Positions 8,952-18,538 are shown, numbered from the stretch's first letter. The stretch: DNA of 64,000 bases from Ensifer adhaerens (GCF_000697965.2 NZ_CP015881.1:1158501-1222500), one strand, 5' to 3'. Numbers and translations are program-made. Notes: generated by a model from the sequence alone, not told the origin.

Positions 8952-10175
8952 ATGACACGCCTTTTGAGATGCCGCGCCTGCCTTGCAGCCGACCCACTGA
9001 CGTTTCTCTGCATGGGCGATCACCCACCGGCAAACAGCTTCGTGCGCCCGGAAGATGTGCCCGAGAACCAGCCCATGTATCCGCTAGACTCGCAGGCCTG
9101 CCTGACCTGTGGATTGATCCAGGTCTCCGACCAGGTTCCCGACGGATTCTTTGAGCACTATCTCTACGTCCCATCGAGCGCTACATCCATGCATGACCAT
9201 TTTGCTGGACTGGCCGGAATTTTGAAGAAGGCCGCCGGCGACGGGCTCATCGTCGACATCGGCTGCAATGACGGCCTCCTGCTTTCGGCGTGCAACAAGG
9301 TGGGTGGAAAGACGCTCGGCGTCGACCCGGCGGCGAACCTGGCCGAGATCGCCCGCTCGCGCGGTGTCGACGTCGACGTGGGCTACTTTACCCATAGCGG
9401 CTCAGGCCGACTGATCAGTGAGTACGGTTCGGCAAAAGCGATCGTCACCACAAACACGTTCAACCACATCGGCGATCTTCATGACTTCATGGCTGGCGTC
9501 AAAGGCTGGCTGGCCGATGATGGTGTCTTCGTCATCGAAGTGCCCTGGGCGAAAAATCTTCTCGAAAACAACGAGTTCGACACAATCTATCACGAACATG
9601 TATCCGAGTTCAGCCTACTTTCACTCGTCAAGCTCGGCGGGTACTTCGACCTCGACGTCGTCGATGTTCATCGTCTCGGCGTACATGGAGGCTCGATGCG
9701 GGTTTTCCTCAAACACGCCGCCACGGCCACGCCCCCGACGGCGATCGTCAGCGAGATGCTTGCCGAAGAGCTCAATGCAGGGATGCTCGAGGCGGATACG
9801 TATCTTGCCTTTGCCGAGCGCATCCGGAAGATCGGCGTCGATCTGATCGCCATGCTGGACCAGCTTAAGAAAGACGGCGTCACCGTCGCAGGCTATGGGG
9901 CCCCGGCCAAGGGAAACACCTTGCTCAACTATTTTGGGATCGGCCCGGACAGGCTCGATTACCTGGTTGACCGGAATGCCTTGAAGCAGGGCCTGTATTC
10001 ACCGGGCATGAAAATACCCATCCGCTCCCCGGACGTTTTGAGGGAGGATGCGCCCGGCGTGCTTTTGGTGCTGGCGTGGAATTTCTTCGATGAGATCCGC
10101 GTGCAGCAGGCGGACTTCGCCGCGCATGGTGGCCGCTTCCTCGTGCCGCTGCCGTATCCGGCCATGGTCAACTGA
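8952..10175 (+). CDS. sugar C-methyltransferase (TylC3/NovU/EvaC-like)
   Basis: A 407-residue three-domain methyltransferase. The N-terminal zinc site has Cys7, Cys10, Cys50 and Cys53. The central SAM-binding domain has VDIGCNDGLL near 101-110. The C-terminal domain has VAGYGAPAKGNTLLNYF. This architecture matches enzymes that place a methyl branch on a ketosugar nucleotide, usually at C3. The ATG at 8952 with GGAG seven bases upstream is preferred over a TTG at 8946. It starts three bases after the dehydrase stop. With the dehydrase, it suggests a branched deoxysugar. Confidence 0.87.
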   Translation: MTRLLRCRACLAADPLTFLCMGDHPPANSFVRPEDVPENQPMYPLDSQACLTCGLIQVSDQVPDGFFEHYLYVPSSATSMHDHFAGLAGILKKAAGDGLIVDIGCNDGLLLSACNKVGGKTLGVDPAANLAEIARSRGVDVDVGYFTHSGSGRLISEYGSAKAIVTTNTFNHIGDLHDFMAGVKGWLADDGVFVIEVPWAKNLLENNEFDTIYHEHVSEFSLLSLVKLGGYFDLDVVDVHRLGVHGGSMRVFLKHAATATPPTAIVSEMLAEELNAGMLEADTYLAFAERIRKIGVDLIAMLDQLKKDGVTVAGYGAPAKGNTLLNYFGIGPDRLDYLVDRNALKQGLYSPGMKIPIRSPDVLREDAPGVLLVLAWNFFDEIRVQQADFAAHGGRFLVPLPYPAMVN

Positions 10176-10191
10176 AAACGACGGAGGTGAG

Positions 10192-10219
10192 GCGTTTCCA
10201 CCCATCGCGGTGGAAACGC
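10192..10219 (+). other. intercistronic 10-bp perfect hairpin
   Basis: GCGTTTCCAC at 10192-10201 pairs exactly with GTGGAAACGC at 10210-10219 across an eight-base loop. There is no T-run after it. It lies between the stop at 10175 and the ATG at 10269, so it may be an mRNA-stability or processing element that changes expression of the distal operon genes, rather than a terminator. Confidence 0.5.
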
Positions 10220-10268
10220 AATTGGCCGGGGCTTCAATCCGGCTGTCCTGCGCAAATAGGAATAGGCG

Positions 10269-11249
10269 ATGTCGAGGGTTCTGATTACGGGGGCGGCTGG
10301 CTTCATTGGTTCGCATTTGACGCGGACCTGCCTTGATGTCGGTCACGAAGTCCATGTCGTGGTTCGGCCCGGCTCCGACGACAGCCGGCTCGACGCGCTC
10401 GATCAGTCGATTGAACGACACAACTTCGACCTCCAGTCAGAAGACGCGATGAAGAGTTGCCTGTCGGAAATCTCACCGGAGTTCGTCTTCCATCTCGCGG
10501 CACGCCCGAGGAGACGCGAGGAAGCGGAATTGAGCGACGCCAAGGCAGGCATCAAAGAACACCTCACCGCTTTATTGAACCTTCTCGGCGCCGCGAGCAG
10601 CGTTCCCCATCCGCCCTTGAAAATCATCCGAACCGGATCGATTGCCGAATACGGCACAGCGCCCAGACCCTATGAGGAAGAGAGCCGGGAAATGCCCGCC
10701 ACCGCCTATGGTGCCGAACTCGCTTCTGCGACCCACCTCATCGGCGGATTGCAGAGACGTTTGCCCTTCCCCGTGATCACCACCAGGCTGGCTCTGGTCT
10801 ATGGCCCAACGCAGTCGACCGAATTCATGATCCCTCTGTTCATCGAACGTTGCCTTGCGGGTCAGCCCTGCGTTGTCCACCATTCCGGCGACCGTCGCGA
10901 TCTGCTTCATGTGACCGACGTTGTCGATGCACTGCTTCGCATCGCCGACGCCCCGGTCAGCACGCGGCTTGTCAATGTCGCAAGTGGCGTCGCACCAACC
11001 ATGCGGGAGGTCGCTGAACTCATCGTCGAGCGGACGGGCGCCGACCCTGATCTCATCGAATATCGTCTGGGAGGAATGTCGGCGGGCGCAAACGAGTTGC
11101 GCGCATCGACGGCGCGCGCCAAGGACCTCTTCGGTTGGAGTGCGCGCATCCCCTTGCGCGAAGGAATAACCCGCACGGTCGAGTGGCACCGGCAGGCGCC
11201 CGCGCTGTCCAATACGAACGCCGGCCGTTGGTCTCGAGAAACGGCGTGA
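10269..11249 (+). CDS. NAD-dependent epimerase/reductase (extended SDR) with altered YXXXK
   Basis: A 326-residue Rossmann-fold protein starting MSRVLITGAAGFIGSHL, the GXXGXXG cofactor loop. The catalytic serine candidate is in RTGS (S124) and the tyrosine is Y147 in TAYGAELASA. The lysine expected four residues later is leucine. It has RDLLHVTDVVDALL, typical of this family. By context it would reduce or epimerise the C-methylated CDP-ketosugar. The missing lysine means activity may be altered or lost. The ATG at 10269 begins 93 bases after the methyltransferase stop. Confidence 0.78.
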   Translation: MSRVLITGAAGFIGSHLTRTCLDVGHEVHVVVRPGSDDSRLDALDQSIERHNFDLQSEDAMKSCLSEISPEFVFHLAARPRRREEAELSDAKAGIKEHLTALLNLLGAASSVPHPPLKIIRTGSIAEYGTAPRPYEEESREMPATAYGAELASATHLIGGLQRRLPFPVITTRLALVYGPTQSTEFMIPLFIERCLAGQPCVVHHSGDRRDLLHVTDVVDALLRIADAPVSTRLVNVASGVAPTMREVAELIVERTGADPDLIEYRLGGMSAGANELRASTARAKDLFGWSARIPLREGITRTVEWHRQAPALSNTNAGRWSRETA

Positions 11250-11251
11250 AG

Positions 11252-12277
11252 ATGGTGGTGGCGATGAAACAGAGACCCAAAATCTCGATCCTGGTACCGG
11301 CCTTCAACGAAGAGTCCAACGTTCGGCGCGCCCATGAGGCGATCCTTGACGTGTTTCGAAGCCTGCCTGGCTACGACCGCGAGATCATCTTCATGGACAA
11401 CCATTCCACCGACCAAACGTTCCCCATTCTGACCGAGATCTCCCGCGAGGATCCGACCGTCCGGGTGATCCGTTTCAGCCGCAACATCGGCTATCAACGC
11501 TCGCTTCTCGTGGCTTACAAGTCTGCTACGGGCGACTGCTCGGTCCAGATCGACTGCGACCTACAGGATCCGCCACATCTCATTCCGGGGATGCTGGAGC
11601 TTTGGTGCGACGGACACCAGGTGGTTTATGGCATCCGTCGCACGCTCAAGGACGGATGGCTGACGACGCGCATCCGCCGTGCCTTCTATTGGTGTATCAA
11701 TGCGCTCAGCGAAGACGACCTGCCGCTCAACGCCGGCGAATTCCGCCTCGTGGACCGACGCATCCTTGACGAACTGCGGAAGGTCGACGACACCTCGCCC
11801 TATCTGCGCGGACTCATCAGTGCAATGGGTTTCTCGCAGGTTGGCTTCGAGTATGACCGCGAGGCCCGTGTCGCGGGCGAAAGCAAATTCCCATTCAAGG
11901 CCATGCTGTCGCTTGCGGTCGATGGGATCCTCAACCATTCGCTGACACCCTTGCGACTGGCCTCGATGGCAAGCCTGGTGATGGGCACGGCAACGCTCGT
12001 GCTGCTTCTCGGATACCTCATCGGCAAGCTTCTGTTCGGCCAGGACTGGCCGGCCGGCTTTGCAACGACAACGATGCTGCTTCTGATTTCGATCACCTTG
12101 AACGCGATTTTTCTCGGCATAATGGGTGAGTATGTGGGTCGTATTTTCATGCAGTCGAAACGCCGGCCCGCCCCGATTATCGAAGCTTCGCTCAACGACG
12201 ACGAACACCGGCGACCGACGCCGGCGATGCCGGATTGGAGGCGCGGCGATGTCGCTGCCGACAACAAAAGACGCTAG
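11252..12277 (+). CDS. GtrB/DPM1-like polyprenyl-phosphate glycosyltransferase
   Basis: A 341-residue GT2 enzyme. The N-terminal catalytic domain has KISILVPAFNEESNV and IDCDLQDPP, the nucleotide- and metal-binding signatures. Two C-terminal transmembrane helices (about 235-310) anchor it in the inner membrane. Such enzymes transfer a sugar from a nucleotide to undecaprenyl phosphate. The ATG at 11252 lies two bases past the previous stop; the ATG at 11264 is an alternative. The gene overlaps gtrA downstream, the usual gtrB-gtrA pairing. Likely donor is the CDP-sugar made by this operon, or another nucleotide sugar. Confidence 0.88.
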   Translation: MVVAMKQRPKISILVPAFNEESNVRRAHEAILDVFRSLPGYDREIIFMDNHSTDQTFPILTEISREDPTVRVIRFSRNIGYQRSLLVAYKSATGDCSVQIDCDLQDPPHLIPGMLELWCDGHQVVYGIRRTLKDGWLTTRIRRAFYWCINALSEDDLPLNAGEFRLVDRRILDELRKVDDTSPYLRGLISAMGFSQVGFEYDREARVAGESKFPFKAMLSLAVDGILNHSLTPLRLASMASLVMGTATLVLLLGYLIGKLLFGQDWPAGFATTTMLLLISITLNAIFLGIMGEYVGRIFMQSKRRPAPIIEASLNDDEHRRPTPAMPDWRRGDVAADNKRR

Positions 12278-12686
12278 CCCCCGCCAGCGCGCCGGCGAAA
12301 CGCTTACCCGGTTCGCAGCCGTGGGCGCCCTGACGACCCTGCTCGACATGGCGTTATTCAACGCCTTTTTCTTCGCAGGAGCACCGCCCACGCCGTCCAA
12401 CCTCGTTTCCTATTCCTGCGGCATTGCGGTTAGCTACATGCTCAATCGCGCCTGGACGTTCCGCGCCGCCCATAGCCATGTGCAAGCGGTGAAGTTCGTC
12501 GCCGCCACCCTGACGGGTCTCTTGATATCGACGACGATCGTCGCGGGCCTTGCCCTCCTGATCCCGGCACCGGTCGCCAAGGTGATCAGCGTCCCGATCG
12601 TCTTTGTCTGGAATTATTTGGCGTCGCGACTTTGGGTTTTTCGCGGCTCAGAGGCGCCAAGTACGGAAACAAGAAATAGTGCCTAA
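12249..12686 (+). CDS. GtrA family membrane protein (polyprenyl-linked sugar flippase)
   Basis: A 145-residue protein with four hydrophobic helices, containing FAAVGALTTLLDMALFNAF and YMLNRAWTFR, the signature of the GtrA family. GtrA proteins are thought to flip undecaprenyl-phosphate-linked sugars to the periplasm for a GT-C transferase such as that at 3683. The ATG at 12249 overlaps the end of the GtrB-like gene by 29 bases, indicating coupled translation. It is the last gene of the operon. Confidence 0.88.
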   Translation: MSLPTTKDASPRQRAGETLTRFAAVGALTTLLDMALFNAFFFAGAPPTPSNLVSYSCGIAVSYMLNRAWTFRAAHSHVQAVKFVAATLTGLLISTTIVAGLALLIPAPVAKVISVPIVFVWNYLASRLWVFRGSEAPSTETRNSA

Positions 12687-12803
12687 ATCAAGAAGTATAA
12701 TTTAAGCCTGCATTCCCAGACGCATGCTTCTTCGAGTGAAGATGAAGATAAAATTTTGATATATTAGAATTTTTTATTTTACAGTTTCGGAGTATTCGCA
12801 CCG

Positions 12804-13703
12804 ATGTCCTTAACTCATTTGCAGCGCCTGGAAGCCGAGGCGATCCACATATTCAGAGAGGTCGCCGCGACCTTTGCGAAGCCGGTCATGCTCTATTCGG
12901 TGGGCAAGGACTCCTCCGTCATGCTGCATCTGGCGATGAAGGCATTTTATCCCGGCAAGCCGCCCTTCCCCTTCCTCCACGTCGACACCACCTGGAAATT
13001 CCGCGAGATGATCGAGTTTCGCGACCGCACTGCGGCCGAACTTGGCATTGACCTGCTTGTTCATATCAATCGCGAGGGCGTCGAGCAGAAGATCAACCCG
13101 TTTACCCACGGCTCCAACGTACATACGCATGTGATGAAGACGATTGCGCTACGTCAGGCGCTCGACAAATACGGCTTCGATGCGGCCTTCGGGGGCGCGC
13201 GGCGGGACGAGGAAAAGAGCAGGGCAAAGGAGCGCATCTTCTCCTTCCGCAACGCCCAGCACGCCTGGGATCCGAAGAACCAGCGGCCCGAACTCTGGAA
13301 GAGCTACAACACGCGCGTCGGCCCATCCGAATCCATTCGCGTCTTTCCCCTGTCCAACTGGACGGAACTCGACATCTGGCAATACATCCTCAAGGAAAAC
13401 ATCCCGATCGTACCGCTCTACTTCGCCGCACGCCGGCCGGTCGTCGAGCGGGACGGCATGCTGATCATGGTGGATGACGAACGCATGCCGCTCCACGCGG
13501 ACGAGAAGGTCGAGCAGCGCCTGGTGCGGTTTCGCACGCTCGGCTGCTACCCGCTCACCGCTGCAATCGAATCCAACGCCACGACACTCCAGGACATCGT
13601 CCGCGAAATGCTGACCGCCCGCACGTCGGAAAGGCACGGCCGCCTGATCGACGCGGACGAAACTGCGTCGATGGAGAAGAAGAAGCGGGAGGGGTACTTC
13701 TGA
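12804..13703 (+). CDS. cysD: sulfate adenylyltransferase subunit 2
   Basis: A 299-residue ATP-sulfurylase catalytic subunit that forms APS from ATP and sulfate. It has the PP-loop-like [18 protein letters not shown] near residue 32, and [16 protein letters not shown], both diagnostic of CysD. It overlaps cysNC by one base (TGATG) and must form the heterodimer with it. The 117-base upstream gap is AT-rich and probably holds its promoter. NodP is a paralogue of the same family; I saw no nod-box-like sequence upstream, so cysD is the safer name. Confidence 0.95.
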   Translation: MSLTHLQRLEAEAIHIFREVAATFAKPVMLYSVGKDSSVMLHLAMKAFYPGKPPFPFLHVDTTWKFREMIEFRDRTAAELGIDLLVHINREGVEQKINPFTHGSNVHTHVMKTIALRQALDKYGFDAAFGGARRDEEKSRAKERIFSFRNAQHAWDPKNQRPELWKSYNTRVGPSESIRVFPLSNWTELDIWQYILKENIPIVPLYFAARRPVVERDGMLIMVDDERMPLHADEKVEQRLVRFRTLGCYPLTAAIESNATTLQDIVREMLTARTSERHGRLIDADETASMEKKKREGYF

Positions 13704-15592
13704 TGACCGCCAGCATTCCCGCAACACCGGGCAGCGTGCTCGAATATCTGGCCAAACAGGAGAAGAAATCGCTTCTGCGTTTCATGACCTGTGGTTCGGT
13801 CGACGACGGCAAGTCGACGTTGATCGGCCGTCTCCTCTACGACAGCAAGCTGCTCTTCGACGACCAGCTTGCAGCACTCAAGCGCCAGACCAAACGCAAC
13901 AGCGCCAACCACGGCGACATCGATTTCGCGCTCCTGATCGACGGCCTGGAGGCTGAAAGAGAACAGGGCATCACGATCGACGTTGCCTATCGCTTCTTTG
14001 CCACCTCGCGCCGCAAGTTCATCGTGACCGACGCGCCGGGGCACGAGGAATATACCCGGAACATGGTCACCGCGGCGTCCACGGCGGCCCTTGCCGTCGT
14101 GCTCGTCGACAGCCGAAAGGGTATTCTTCGGCAGACGCGGCGCCACTCCTTCATCGCGTCCCTGCTCGGGGTGCGCCATGTCGTTCTTGCCGTCAACAAG
14201 ATCGACCTCGTCGGTTTTGACCGCAGGGTCTTCGACACGATCGTCGCCGACTACAGGGCCTTTGCCGAGAATCTCGGCTTCTCGACGATCACGCCGATCC
14301 CGATTTCGGCGCGCTTTGGCGACAACATGACGAGCCGTTCGCCGAACATGCCCTGGTATGGCGGCCCAACATTGCTGGAGCATCTCGAGACGGTGCCGAT
14401 CGAGGAAGAGGCAGCCGAGGCGGATTTCCGTTTCCCGGTCCAGCTTGTCCTTCGCCCAAATCTCGACTTTCGCGGCTTTGCCGGCCAGGTGGCATCGGGC
14501 AGTATTGCTGTCGGCGATCCGGTCGCGGTGGCAAAATCCGGCCAGCTCTCCAGGATCAAGGAAATCGTCACTTATGACGGAAAGCTTGCGCGTGCGGTCG
14601 AGGGCCAGTCCGTTACGCTCGTGCTGGAGGACGAACTTGACATCTCGCGCGGCAACATGCTCGTGCCGCCGGAAGATCGGCCGCATGTCGCCGACCAGTT
14701 CATGGCGCACGTGATCTGGCTTCATCCGGATGCGATGCTTCCCGGACGCAGCTACATCCTGCGCACGGAAGTCGACAGCGTCAGCGCGACCATTACCAGC
14801 CTCAAACACCAGATCGACGTCAACACCTTTGCCGAGGAAGCGGCAAAATCGCTGCGCATGAACGAGATCGGCGTTTGCAATCTTTCCACCCAGACGCCGA
14901 TCGTCTTCGACAGCTACAAGGACAACCGGACAACCGGCAACTTCGTGCTGATCGATCGTTTCACCAACGCCACGGTCGGCGCTGGCATGATCGACTTTCC
15001 GCTGCGTCGCGCGCTCAACGTGCATTGGCAGGCCCTCGACATCAACAAGAAGGCCCGTTCCGCCCTCAATCATCAGACGCCGCGCGTGCTGTGGTTCACG
15101 GGTTTCTCCGGCTCGGGGAAATCGACGATCGCCAACACCGTCGAGAAAATGCTGCACGCCCAGGGCAAGCACACGTTCCTGCTTGACGGCGACAATGTCC
15201 GTCACGGCCTCAACCGCGATCTCGGCTTCACCGAAGAAGACCGCGTCGAGAACATCAGACGCGTGGCCGAAGTCGCGAAACTCATGACCGAAGCGGGCCT
15301 GATCGTGCTCGTGTCCTTCATCTCGCCGTTCCGCTCGGAACGCCGCATGGCCCGCGAATTGTTCGGCCCGGGCGAATTCATCGAGATTTTCGTCGACACC
15401 CCGATCGAGGAATGCGCGCGCCGCGATCCCAAGGGCCTCTACAAGAAGGCGCTCGCCGGCGAGATCAGCAACTTCACCGGCATCAGTTCGCCTTACGAGC
15501 GCCCGGAGACGCCGGAAATCCACCTGCACACCTTGGGCCGCGAAGTCACGGCGCTTGCAGGCGAAATCGAGGCCTATCTCGACAATCAATAA
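13703..15592 (+). CDS. cysNC: bifunctional sulfate adenylyltransferase GTPase subunit / APS kinase
   Basis: A 629-residue CysN-CysC fusion (same layout as NodQ). The N-terminal GTPase has [27 protein letters not shown] and NKIDLV. The C-terminal APS kinase (from about 450) has the P-loop [15 protein letters not shown] and [15 protein letters not shown]. Together with CysD it turns sulfate into PAPS, the donor for sulfotransferases. It starts one base inside cysD. The fused kinase shows that the pathway product here is PAPS, fitting the sulfotransferase at 29381. Confidence 0.95.
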   Translation: MTASIPATPGSVLEYLAKQEKKSLLRFMTCGSVDDGKSTLIGRLLYDSKLLFDDQLAALKRQTKRNSANHGDIDFALLIDGLEAEREQGITIDVAYRFFATSRRKFIVTDAPGHEEYTRNMVTAASTAALAVVLVDSRKGILRQTRRHSFIASLLGVRHVVLAVNKIDLVGFDRRVFDTIVADYRAFAENLGFSTITPIPISARFGDNMTSRSPNMPWYGGPTLLEHLETVPIEEEAAEADFRFPVQLVLRPNLDFRGFAGQVASGSIAVGDPVAVAKSGQLSRIKEIVTYDGKLARAVEGQSVTLVLEDELDISRGNMLVPPEDRPHVADQFMAHVIWLHPDAMLPGRSYILRTEVDSVSATITSLKHQIDVNTFAEEAAKSLRMNEIGVCNLSTQTPIVFDSYKDNRTTGNFVLIDRFTNATVGAGMIDFPLRRALNVHWQALDINKKARSALNHQTPRVLWFTGFSGSGKSTIANTVEKMLHAQGKHTFLLDGDNVRHGLNRDLGFTEEDRVENIRRVAEVAKLMTEAGLIVLVSFISPFRSERRMARELFGPGEFIEIFVDTPIEECARRDPKGLYKKALAGEISNFTGISSPYERPETPEIHLHTLGREVTALAGEIEAYLDNQ

Positions 15593-15645
15593 GCGCCAGT
15601 TCGGCGCAGCAGACGACGCCGCCAGCGGCAGTACGGAGAAAGATA

Positions 15646-16455
15646 ATGATCGATACGCTCACGGCCGCAGCGATAGAGGCTGGCAAGGCCATTCTAGACG
15701 TCTATGCGCGTGATATCACGGTCGATGAAAAAGCCGACCGTTCGCCGGTCACCGAAGCGGACCGGCGTGCCGAAGAGATCATCCTTGCCATTTTGGCTCG
15801 AGCATTCCCCGATATCCCGGTGGTCGCCGAGGAAGCCGTCGCGGCAGGCTCAGTGCCCGAGTTCGAGGGCCGGCGCTTCTTCCTCGTCGACCCGCTCGAC
15901 GGAACGAAGGAATTTATCAACCGGCGAAGTGACTTCACCGTCAACATCGCCTTGATCAGCGACGGCGAGCCGGTGGCTGGCGTCGTCTTTGCGCCCGCTC
16001 GGCTCGTTGGCTATGTCGCAGAAGGGGGACGGGCGAAGAAGTTTCAGGTGACCGCCGACTTTGCCATCACCGGGACCACGGAAATACGGTGTCGAGAACG
16101 GCCTGAAAATCTGACCGCGGTTGCCAGCCGTTCGCACAGCGATGCCGAGACGGCGGATTTTCTGGAGCAGAACGCAATCCGCGACTGCACGTCGGTCGGC
16201 TCGTCGCTCAAATTTTGCCTGCTGGCCGAGGGGCTCGCCGATGTCTATCCCCGTTTCGGTCGCACGATGGAATGGGATACGGCCGCCGGTGATGCCGTGC
16301 TGCGCGCTGCCGGCGGGCGCGTCACGACGCTTGACGGGCAACCGTTCCGCTACGGAAAGCGGCGTCAGGCAAATGATTGCGATTTCGCCAATCCAGGGTT
16401 CATCGGCTGGGGGCGTGATTGCGGGCCGGAAGCCTGCGAAAAGGAAGCAGACTAA
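15646..16455 (+). CDS. cysQ: 3'(2'),5'-bisphosphate nucleotidase
   Basis: A 269-residue inositol-monophosphatase-fold enzyme with the metal-binding motif DPLDGTKEFINRRSDFTVN near residues 83-101 and WDTAAGDAVLRAAGG near 207. CysQ removes the 3' phosphate of PAP, the by-product of sulfotransfer, and can limit PAPS. The ATG at 15646 has CGGAG about seven bases upstream. It lies 53 bases after cysNC, presumably in the same transcript. Its presence supports active PAPS use by a sulfotransferase. Confidence 0.93.
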   Translation: MIDTLTAAAIEAGKAILDVYARDITVDEKADRSPVTEADRRAEEIILAILARAFPDIPVVAEEAVAAGSVPEFEGRRFFLVDPLDGTKEFINRRSDFTVNIALISDGEPVAGVVFAPARLVGYVAEGGRAKKFQVTADFAITGTTEIRCRERPENLTAVASRSHSDAETADFLEQNAIRDCTSVGSSLKFCLLAEGLADVYPRFGRTMEWDTAAGDAVLRAAGGRVTTLDGQPFRYGKRRQANDCDFANPGFIGWGRDCGPEACEKEAD

Positions 16456-16471
16456 AGGGAGAAAGTCTAGA

Positions 16472-16534
16472 ATGCCTGAAGACGACGTTCGAGCGCACGG
16501 CCTTGTGTTGGTTGAAGGTGACGGCATGCCATGA
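16472..16534 (+). CDS. possible 20-residue leader ORF coupled to wzy
   Basis: An ATG at 16472 downstream of a GGGAG element opens a 20-codon frame. Its TGA overlaps the ATG of the polymerase/ligase gene at 16531 (ATGA). The peptide is acidic and unrecognised. The arrangement repeats that at 1736-1813. It may couple translation of the membrane protein to an upstream ribosome-binding site, or be chance. Confidence 0.3.
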   Translation: MPEDDVRAHGLVLVEGDGMP

Positions 16535-17904
16535 ACATGTTCAACCATACCCTTTCGGCCGGATTGGCTGCTCGCCGCGAAGCCGCTCGCCGCGATGCGC
16601 CAGGCATCGTGCTCACCAAAAAGATCGAGTTCCTTCTGCTGGTCGGCGCCGTCTTTTTTTGCTCGATGAACTATTTTCGCTACGGCGATACGAACTTTAC
16701 GGTCGCCGATTTCCTCGCCTTTCTTTGCTTCTGCTTTGCGCTACTCAACCGCAATATCGATCTTCAGCTCTTCGGGCGTGTTAGCAGCGGATTGTGGTGG
16801 CTGGGGCTGACAATGCTGGTCTCCGGCCTGCTGGTAAGCAGCATCGCGGGCCCGGATCCGATGCGCGGCATCGTCGTCGTCACCCAATATCTCTACGCTT
16901 ATCTCTTTGTAGTGCTATTGTTCAGCGGTCGTACGCTCGATCAGCTCGTGCTGCTCGCGAAGACCTATGTGTTCTCGATCCTCGTCCTTTGTTTCCAGGG
17001 CATCTATCTCATCCATATTGATGGCCGCACGAACACGAACTTCGTCAGCGGCAACGGCCGCTTCAGCGGCCTTATGGAGCGTGAAAACGAGTGCGCGGCG
17101 GTGATAGCGCTCGCGGTCCCGATCCTGCTTGTGTTGATCACGACGAAGCGGCTCAACCGAATCTATGCCGTCTTTGCCCTATTTATCCTGATCTACGGGA
17201 TCGTGCTGACCGGCTCCAACACTGGCCTCATCGCCCTTGTCTTCGGCATGAGCGTATTTGCTATCATCGGCGTCAACTGGAAGCGGCTGATCATCAACGT
17301 CGTCCTTTTGGCCGGCATCGTTCTCGCAGTCTTCACATCCGCCCGCGACTATCTTCCGGCCGCATTCCAGAAACGCGTGCTCGGAGCGCTCGAAAGCGGC
17401 GACATCGGCCAGGCCGGCACGTTCGATCATCGCGTCGATCTGATCTATGAAGCGATGAACATGACCGACAGCACCTTGCTGCTCGGCGTCGGCGCGGACC
17501 AGTACCGGATCGCGAGCGCCATTCACCAGCCGGTTCATAATCTCTATCTGCTCCTGTGGACGGAAGGCGGGCTGATCTCGGCGGTGGGTCTTCTGGTGAT
17601 GCTGCTTTCGGCCTTCGGTCCGGCGCTGGCCGTGGCGCGGCTTCCCGGCGGGCGACCGTTTGCAGGCTGCATCGTCGCCAACGTCTCCATGCTGCTGTTG
17701 GTCGCGAATGCCGTGCCGCACGCCTATAGCCGCTTCTGGCCCTTCCCGCTCGTCTTGCCCGTGGCCCTTGCCTGCGCCTACATCGCGCTCTCAGCTTCGG
17801 CAAAAGCGACGTCGGACGCCTTTGCCCAACCCGAACCGGCGCCACAACCCGAACTGCGGCAGAAGGATCTTATCGCTCAGGCACGCTCTGGCGTGCCGCG
17901 CTGA
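16531..17904 (+). CDS. O-antigen polymerase/ligase family membrane protein (Wzy/WaaL type)
   Basis: A 457-residue inner-membrane protein with about ten to twelve hydrophobic helices. It has a large periplasmic loop between about 285 and 330 containing DHRVDLIYEAMNM and LLGVGADQY, as in the Wzy_C/O-antigen-ligase family. HNLYLLLWTEGGL after the loop carries the conserved histidine. It either polymerises repeat units or ligates the chain to lipid A core; with Wzx, Wza and Wzc neighbours I prefer the polymerase. Its 3' end overlaps the convergent priming-transferase gene by 35 bases. Confidence 0.8.
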   Translation: MNMFNHTLSAGLAARREAARRDAPGIVLTKKIEFLLLVGAVFFCSMNYFRYGDTNFTVADFLAFLCFCFALLNRNIDLQLFGRVSSGLWWLGLTMLVSGLLVSSIAGPDPMRGIVVVTQYLYAYLFVVLLFSGRTLDQLVLLAKTYVFSILVLCFQGIYLIHIDGRTNTNFVSGNGRFSGLMERENECAAVIALAVPILLVLITTKRLNRIYAVFALFILIYGIVLTGSNTGLIALVFGMSVFAIIGVNWKRLIINVVLLAGIVLAVFTSARDYLPAAFQKRVLGALESGDIGQAGTFDHRVDLIYEAMNMTDSTLLLGVGADQYRIASAIHQPVHNLYLLLWTEGGLISAVGLLVMLLSAFGPALAVARLPGGRPFAGCIVANVSMLLLVANAVPHAYSRFWPFPLVLPVALACAYIALSASAKATSDAFAQPEPAPQPELRQKDLIAQARSGVPR

Positions 17905-18460
17905 GCCGGCGTTCGCTGATCCGATCCCCGAGGATCATCACCAGAACAGTTTCGGCGATGATCTTGAGATCGACCCAGGCTGATCGGTTGGCAATGTACC
18001 AGAGATCAAGATCGAGCTTGTCGTCGTTCGAAAGAATGGCGTTGCCGCTGATCTGAGCCCAGCCGGTGAGCCCCGGACGGACGCTGCAGCGACGAACCCC
18101 GCGCTCACCCAGCGCATCGATCGTCTCGGGAAGGATCGGCCGCGGGCCGATGAGGCTCATATCGCCGATCAGGATGTTCCAGAACTCGGGCAACTCGTCC
18201 AGGCGCGTCCGGCGAAGCAGAAGCCCGAACCGCCCTGTGCGCTCGGCGTCGCTGAGGAGACGCCCTTCGGCGTCCCGTGCATCCGACATCGACCGAAACT
18301 TCATCATACGAAACGGGCGCCGGTCGAGCCCCGCCCGGGTCTGGTAAAACAACACGGGCCGCCCGAGCCAGATGGCGACCGCGATCCCGACCACCAGCAT
18401 GATCGGCAGGCTCAAGAGGCCCGCGATCAACGCAAAGACGATGTCAAAGCACCGCTTCAT
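17870..18460 (-). CDS. priming undecaprenyl-phosphate sugar-1-phosphate transferase
   Basis: A 196-residue small phosphoglycosyltransferase. It has one N-terminal re-entrant or membrane helix (about 5-28), then MMKFRSM and RTRLDELPEFWNILIGDMSL followed by IGPRP, the catalytic core of the PglC/WcaJ family. It loads the first sugar phosphate onto undecaprenyl phosphate at the inner membrane. The ATG at 18460 is preferred over 18499 because the family starts at MKRCFD and a GGGAG lies just upstream. It is the last gene of a minus-strand operon (21949 to 17870). Confidence 0.9.
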   Translation of the reverse strand: MKRCFDIVFALIAGLLSLPIMLVVGIAVAIWLGRPVLFYQTRAGLDRRPFRMMKFRSMSDARDAEGRLLSDAERTGRFGLLLRRTRLDELPEFWNILIGDMSLIGPRPILPETIDALGERGVRRCSVRPGLTGWAQISGNAILSNDDKLDLDLWYIANRSAWVDLKIIAETVLVMILGDRISERRLSAARQSVPER

Positions 18461-18538
18461 CTCCAACTCCCATGCACGGGTCGGCACATGGCCGGGCAAC
18501 CACGTCGCGGCTACTCGACCGTTTCCGAAATCGCGGTT

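Noticed and set aside
12687..12803. Possible nod box ahead of cysD (would make it nodP)
   Set aside because: The gap is AT-rich, but I see no repeated ATC-GAT elements of a nod box. The adjacent cysQ and sulfotransferase fit a polysaccharide role.
13547..15589. 680-codon open frame on the minus strand
   Set aside because: It lies wholly opposite cysNC, whose domains and motifs are unmistakable. Long antisense frames are common in GC-rich DNA.
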